DNA of 5,773 nucleotides from Chitinophagaceae bacterium (GTDB taxonomy: Bacteria; Bacteroidota; Bacteroidia; Chitinophagales; Chitinophagaceae). The stretch is from NCBI GenBank assembly GCA_947452875.1, contig CANGEZ010000149.1:1-5773 (forward strand). The letters are read 5' to 3'. Made by a program: the position numbers and the translations under genes. Positions 4,841-5,773 of the stretch are shown here, in pieces. The first letter of the stretch is position 1. Each line of letters opens with the position of its first letter. Under the pieces are notes generated by a model. The model was not told where the DNA came from. It saw only the letters and a list, made by a program, of their open reading frames with translations, and did not search any database.

Positions 4841-5773
4841 ATGAAAATCGTCCTTGGCATCGCAATGATGTTGCCCTTTTTTGCCCATTCCCAATGTACA
4901 AACATTTATGGTCGTAGAGTTGAATGTCCAACTATTCAAGATAGTATGGTACTTTACAACAATGCCATCAAAGTGCAAGACTTCTTCGAAAACAATAAGC
5001 TGTATGTAAAAACGCGAACAGTAAAAATTGTGAATGAAGATGAAAAAAGAGACATTTTCAATAGGCTCCAACAAGCAAGAAGTATATTTGTGTTGATCAG
5101 AAATGAAAAAGTAGACGTTGCACAGGAAGCCAAGTTTGGGAGCACAAAACCCAATCCTAATTATAAAGACATTACTTACAAAGACTATTATCAGGAAGTA
5201 GATGAATATCGCTTTTACCAGCGCGAATTGGAAAATCAAATTGTAAATAAAGAAGCTCCGGCTCCTATTTATGATAATCGAATTTGTCCGGTGGTGGTGA
5301 ATGAATATAAATGCTTGGATTCTACAAGTGTGTTTTTTGGTGATATTGTAAATATACCTTTATACATTCCCGTTATCGTGAAGCCAGCATCAATGCTTAC
5401 CAGTGCAGAAAAAATTACAAGAGAGGAAATACTGAAAAATGATTACAACATTCCTTCAGCGCCTATAAAAGAAAAACAGTTAGCAAAGGCACCTACACCA
5501 GTTAAAACTATTGCGCCAACACCATCAGCTATTGTAAAGACAGATCCACAACCCATTCCTGTTAAACAGTTACCAGTTGTAGCAGCAGTTGAAATACCTA
5601 CTGTCGTAAAATCTGAACCTAAACTAATTGCTGCCATTCCTTCTGTACCCGTTGAAAAACCCGTATACGACAGAAAAGGCTTACCCGTTTATTATTTCAA
5701 TGGCGCAGGTTCGGGCTCTATCATTGGATTTATGGATAATGGAAATTTTAGAAAAGTAAGAAAAGAAGAATAC
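4841..5773 (+). CDS. Exported Pro/Val/Lys-rich protein, function unknown (3' truncated by window edge)
   Basis: The frame is open from ATG 4841 to the last base (311 codons, no stop), preceded by an in-frame TGA at 4820 and an A-rich stretch typical of start regions here. The leader MKIVLGIAMMLPFFAHSQ looks like a Sec signal peptide cut near residues 15-18. The nearby Cys19 lacks a lipobox, so a lipoprotein is unlikely. A mixed, charged domain (about 20-205) contains Cys29, Cys149 and Cys158, which with Cys19 could form disulfides. Residues about 206-275 are a low-complexity linker rich in Pro, Val, Ala and Lys, with a loose recurring P-x-VK element (PTPVK 218-222, PIPVK 238-242, PTVVK 253-257). 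After it comes VYDRKGLPVYYFNGAGSGSI, probably the start of a C-terminal domain. I do not recognise the family. The linker suggests a periplasmic or envelope protein whose domains are held apart. It is divergent from the ars operon, with no evidence of shared function. Confidence 0.8.
   Translation, partial: MKIVLGIAMMLPFFAHSQCTNIYGRRVECPTIQDSMVLYNNAIKVQDFFENNKLYVKTRTVKIVNEDEKRDIFNRLQQARSIFVLIRNEKVDVAQEAKFGSTKPNPNYKDITYKDYYQEVDEYRFYQRELENQIVNKEAPAPIYDNRICPVVVNEYKCLDSTSVFFGDIVNIPLYIPVIVKPASMLTSAEKITREEILKNDYNIPSAPIKEKQLAKAPTPVKTIAPTPSAIVKTDPQPIPVKQLPVVAAVEIPTVVKSEPKLIAAIPSVPVEKPVYDRKGLPVYYFNGAGSGSIIGFMDNGNFRKVRKEEY

Noticed and set aside
4716..5637. Minus-strand open frames at 4716-4931, 4778-5239, 4954-5154 and 5443-5637
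   Set aside because: Most of their length lies opposite the plus-strand gene starting at 4841, which has a signal peptide, plausible codon use and an uninterrupted frame to the window edge. The minus frames read as low-complexity hydrophobic sequence with no motif.

Overview
The window is AT-rich DNA that looks like a member of the Bacteroidota. The start regions are A-rich with no clear Shine-Dalgarno sequence. Several proteins have secretory leaders of a style common in that phylum, and there is a Tyr/Trp-rich secreted protein of a type I associate with it. The assignment rests on style and protein resemblance, so the genus is unknown.

Layout: (1) 1-606 (+) is the C-terminal two thirds of a LacI-family transcription regulator cut by the window edge. 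(2) 607-873 has no intact gene; its minus strand carries what may be the decayed end of a membrane or beta-barrel-like gene. (3) 936-2054 (-) encodes a secreted protein with a Tyr/Trp-rich centre and an Asn/Arg-rich tail, followed by a good intrinsic terminator (874-905). (4) 2189-4491 (-) is a compact arsenic-resistance operon, transcribed arsR, arsM, aquaporin-family channel, arsC, with gaps of 33, 12 and 14 bp. A near-perfect 26-bp palindrome abuts the arsR start codon and is the likely ArsR operator. (5) 4517-4840 is an AT-rich divergent intergenic region. (6) 4841 to the window end (+) encodes an exported, Pro/Val/Lys-rich protein of unknown function that runs off the edge; it is a real reading frame, and the open frames on the opposite strand there are its shadows.

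How the genes could work together: ArsR would release the operator when As(III) binds its Cys pair. ArsC, a thioredoxin-type enzyme with the three-Cys relay, would reduce arsenate to arsenite. ArsM would methylate arsenite using S-adenosylmethionine. The NIP-like channel could let arsenite (or methylated products) move down its gradient out of the cell. No arsenite pump (ArsB or Acr3) or ArsA ATPase lies between arsR and arsC, so the channel occupies the position a pump usually holds. This pump-free arrangement, with an unusual channel whose second NPA box reads NPV, is the most interesting feature of the window. Its parts are known families, and the particular combination is what deserves checking.
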